A stretch of 8,984 nucleotides of DNA, taken from positions 1 through 8,984 of the forward strand of contig JACNFT010000064.1 of the NCBI GenBank assembly GCA_014384505.1, in the 5' to 3' direction. Position 1 is the first letter of the stretch. The number at the start of each line of letters is the position of its first letter. Shown here piece by piece: positions 7,693 through 8,984 of this stretch. The DNA is from Cryomorphaceae bacterium. Its GTDB lineage: Bacteria; Bacteroidota; Bacteroidia; Flavobacteriales; BACL11. The translations under genes were made by a program, and so were the position numbers. The notes under the pieces are model-generated. The model made no database searches. It saw nothing but the letters and a program-made list of their open reading frames with translations, and was not told the DNA's origin.

Positions 7693-7694
7693 AA

Positions 7695-7717
7695 AAAACG
7701 GGCATTAAGCCCGTTTT
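7695..7717. terminator. Bidirectional rho-independent terminator
   Basis: AAAACGGGC (7695-7703) pairs perfectly with GCCCGTTTT (7709-7717) around the 5-base loop ATTAA. On the plus strand the stem ends in a T run after uvrB. On the minus strand it is followed by eight T residues, so it also ends the cold-shock transcript arriving from the right. It starts 3 bases after the uvrB stop and is 25 bases from the cold-shock stop. Confidence 0.92.
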
Positions 7718-7741
7718 ATTTTGTATATTATATTAAGCTAA

Positions 7742-7939
7742 TTAAGCGTTTACAATATTTTTAGCTACTGGCCCTTTTTCACCATCTCCTGGCTCAAAAG
7801 ATACCGCTGAACCTTCTTTTAAAGTTTTGTAACCTTCAATTTGAATTTCTTGGAAATGCGCAAAGTAATCAGTTCCGTCTGAACCTTCAATGAAACCATA
7901 ACCTTTACTTGCATTAAACCATTTTACTGTTCCTTCCAT
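7742..7939 (-). CDS. csp: Cold-shock domain protein (CspA family)
   Basis: Small single-stranded nucleic-acid binding protein, an RNA chaperone that melts structure in mRNA. The 65 residues form one cold-shock domain of standard length: GTVKWFNASKGYGFIEG (3-19) contains the RNP1 motif KGYGFI, and DYFAHF (24-29) is RNP2 (commonly DVFVHF elsewhere). The start is the ATG at 7937-7939, giving MEGTVKWFN as in the family. A GTG 45 bases upstream would add an unrelated tail and lies inside the leader hairpin. It is downstream of folD on the same strand but has its own promoter, and it shares a terminator with the convergent uvrB. Whether it is induced by cold cannot be told from sequence; many Csp proteins are constitutive. 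Confidence 0.95.
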   Translation of the reverse strand: MEGTVKWFNASKGYGFIEGSDGTDYFAHFQEIQIEGYKTLKEGSAVSFEPGDGEKGPVAKNIVNA

Positions 7940-7968
7940 AATTGTTTTTTTAAATTTTATTAATACTA

Positions 7969-7984
7969 GTGGGAACAACCCCAC
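7969..7984 (-). promoter_or_regulatory. Hairpin in the cold-shock mRNA leader
   Basis: On the minus strand GTGGG (7984-7980) pairs with CCCAC (7973-7969) around a 6-base loop GTTGTT. It would start about 4 bases after the predicted transcription start and lies within a leader of roughly 49 bases, with an A/T-rich single-stranded stretch before the ATG. No T run follows directly, so it is not a terminator. It may stabilise the 5' end of the mRNA or act in temperature or autoregulation; only the pairing is seen. Confidence 0.4.
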
Positions 7985-7994
7985 AAAACTGCGG

Positions 7995-8002
7995 CAAATA
8001 TA
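7995..8002 (-). promoter_or_regulatory. Candidate promoter -7 element of the cold-shock gene
   Basis: The minus strand reads TATATTTG followed by CC, an exact TAnnTTTG match. It lies 8 bases beyond the folD stop. A TTTG at 8020-8017, within the last folD codons, could serve as the -33 box but is only 14 bases away, shorter than usual. A start near 7988 gives a leader of about 49 bases. Confidence 0.5.
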
Positions 8003-8010
8003 GTAAAATT

Positions 8011-8889
8011 TTAATACAAATTACTTTTTGACGATAATAATGTATTTTTCAATAACATAGCAATTGTCATAGGTCCTACTCCACCAGGTACAGGAGTAAT
8101 GAAATTACACTTATTTTTAACCCCTTTAAAATCTACATCTCCTAGCAACTTCCAACCACTTTTTGTCTTATTTGACTTAATTCTTGTTATTCCAACATCA
8201 ATAATAGTAACCCCTTCCTTTACCATATTAGCTGTAACAAACTCAGCTTTACCTAAAGCTACAATTAAAATATCAGCTTTTTTAGTAATCTCAATGAGGT
8301 TTTTTGTCCTGCTATGCGTAAGTGTAACGGTACAATTCCCCGGATTAGTATTTCTTGCCATTAAGATACTCATTGGCGAACCTACTATATTACTTCTGCC
8401 AATTACTACACAATGTTTTCCTGATGTTTCTACCTTATACCTTGCTAATAATTCTAGAATTCCCGCAGGAGTTGCAGGAAGATAAGTAGGTAAATTTAAA
8501 ACCATTTTACCAATATTAGTTGGGTGAAAACCATCAACATCTTTTGTTGGTAGTATGGCTTCAGTCACTTTCATTTCATCAATATGACTAGGTAAAGGCA
8601 ATTGCACTATCAAACCATCAATATCAGAATTAATATTAATTTTCTCCACTTCAGCAAGTAATTGCTCTTGGGTAACATTTGTATCCAAACGAACCAATGT
8701 GGAATTAAATCCTACTTTTAAACAAGCTTTTACTTTTGCATTTACATAGGTTTCACTTGCACCATCCTTTCCAACAAGTATTGCTGCCAAATGTGGTTTT
8801 TTACCTCCACCTGCAACTAATTGAGCTACCTCAACAGCTATCTCATCTTTAATATCATTTGATGTTTTTTTTCCGTCAAGTAAAATCAT
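8011..8889 (-). CDS. folD: Bifunctional methylene-THF dehydrogenase / methenyl-THF cyclohydrolase
   Basis: Interconverts 5,10-methylene-, 5,10-methenyl- and 10-formyl-tetrahydrofolate with NADP(H), supplying one-carbon units for purines and formyl-Met-tRNA. The 292 residues match the family (about 285-295). Motifs seen are YVNAK (48-52, catalytic Tyr48 and Lys52, matching Tyr52/Lys56 of E. coli), DGLIVQLPLP (91-100), KDVDGFHP (116-123), PATPAG (138-143), the NADP site GRSNIVGSP (164-172), LTHSRT (190-195) and the C-terminal signature PGGVGPMT (268-275). PATP replaces the PCTP of E. coli, a common variant in this phylum. The start MILLDGKKTS is the standard N-terminus. There is no clear terminator between it and the cold-shock gene, so some read-through is possible. 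Confidence 0.97.
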   Translation of the reverse strand: MILLDGKKTSNDIKDEIAVEVAQLVAGGGKKPHLAAILVGKDGASETYVNAKVKACLKVGFNSTLVRLDTNVTQEQLLAEVEKININSDIDGLIVQLPLPSHIDEMKVTEAILPTKDVDGFHPTNIGKMVLNLPTYLPATPAGILELLARYKVETSGKHCVVIGRSNIVGSPMSILMARNTNPGNCTVTLTHSRTKNLIEITKKADILIVALGKAEFVTANMVKEGVTIIDVGITRIKSNKTKSGWKLLGDVDFKGVKNKCNFITPVPGGVGPMTIAMLLKNTLLSSKSNLY

Positions 8890-8920
8890 TGTTGTTTTAA
8901 TTTTCTTTATTCAAATCTCT

Positions 8921-8928
8921 CAATACTA
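8921..8928 (-). promoter_or_regulatory. Weak candidate promoter of folD
   Basis: The minus strand reads TAGTATTG, one mismatch from TAnnTTTG, 31 bases upstream of the folD ATG. A TTG lies 16 bases further upstream. In such AT-rich DNA this may be chance, and folD may instead be read from an upstream gene beyond the window. Confidence 0.22.
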
Positions 8929-8956
8929 ACATTTACTAGTGTAACAATCTAAATCC

Positions 8957-8984
8957 TTACTTTAATCCTGGCGATCCTCCTTGG
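8957..8984 (-). CDS. Possible C-terminal end of an upstream gene, perhaps ffh
   Basis: Reading the minus strand from the window edge, one frame gives QGGSPGLK and a TAA at 8959-8957, which is 67 bases before the folD ATG. A Gly/Pro-rich tail fits the end of the signal recognition particle protein Ffh, and ffh lies next to folD in a number of Bacteroidota genomes. Eight residues cannot establish identity, and the other two frames also end in stops nearby (KEDRQD and PRRIARIKVRI). The assignment is inference from context. Confidence 0.3.

Noticed and set aside
7940..7984. 15-residue N-terminal extension of the cold-shock protein from a GTG start
   Set aside because: The added residues do not fit the family, the GTG lies in the leader hairpin, and the ATG gives the standard MEGTVKWFN start.
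7969..7984. Hairpin considered as a folD terminator
   Set aside because: No T run follows on the minus strand, and it lies downstream of the predicted cold-shock promoter, so a leader element fits better.
8099..8485. 128-residue hydrophobic open frame on the plus strand inside folD
   Set aside because: Antisense to folD, whose motifs are complete; the hydrophobic look comes from complementing the gene's codons.
1..8984. Search for a defence, mobile or other accessory system
   Set aside because: All genes belong to housekeeping or widespread chromosomal families. No transposase, integrase, direct-repeat array, attachment site or abrupt composition change was seen.

Overview
The window looks like an ordinary housekeeping stretch of an AT-rich Bacteroidota chromosome, probably Flavobacteriia or a related class. 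Three things point there. The genes have Bacteroidota-type protein signatures (a DUF349 repeat protein, a DUF368 membrane protein, short AroE, FolD with PATP in place of PCTP). The promoter-like sites match the TAnnTTTG -7 element of this phylum. Most genes lack a clear Shine-Dalgarno sequence. I saw no mobile element, CRISPR array, tRNA or rRNA, and no stretch above 300 bases without a gene.

Layout. On the minus strand at the left is a phosphoglucosamine/phosphohexose mutase (glmM, 17-1396). An 81-base divergent promoter region separates it from a plus-strand run of five genes. These are a ComA-family phosphosulfolactate synthase-like protein (1478-2239), a DUF368 polytopic membrane protein (2243-3145), shikimate dehydrogenase aroE (3146-3862), a protein with five DUF349 repeats (3904-5694) and excinuclease subunit uvrB (5695-7692). 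The first three are separated by 3 and 0 bases and look like one operon. A TAnnTTTG promoter in the 41-base gap after aroE suggests that the DUF349 gene and uvrB can be transcribed separately; those two also abut with no gap.

A strong bidirectional terminator at 7695-7717 ends this run and also serves the convergent minus-strand side. That side has a cold-shock protein (7742-7939) with its own promoter and a hairpin in its leader, then folD (8011-8889). The last 28 bases on the minus strand may be the end of another gene, possibly ffh, but the evidence is slight.

How the genes relate: glmM supplies amino-sugar phosphate for envelope precursors, DUF368 proteins are linked to recycling of the polyprenyl-phosphate carrier used in envelope synthesis, aroE serves aromatic synthesis, folD serves one-carbon metabolism and uvrB serves DNA repair. 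They do not form one obvious pathway. I found no convincing new system. The least understood items are the ComA-family gene in a bacterium with no visible coenzyme M context, the DUF349 repeat protein, and the tight coupling of each to well-known genes.
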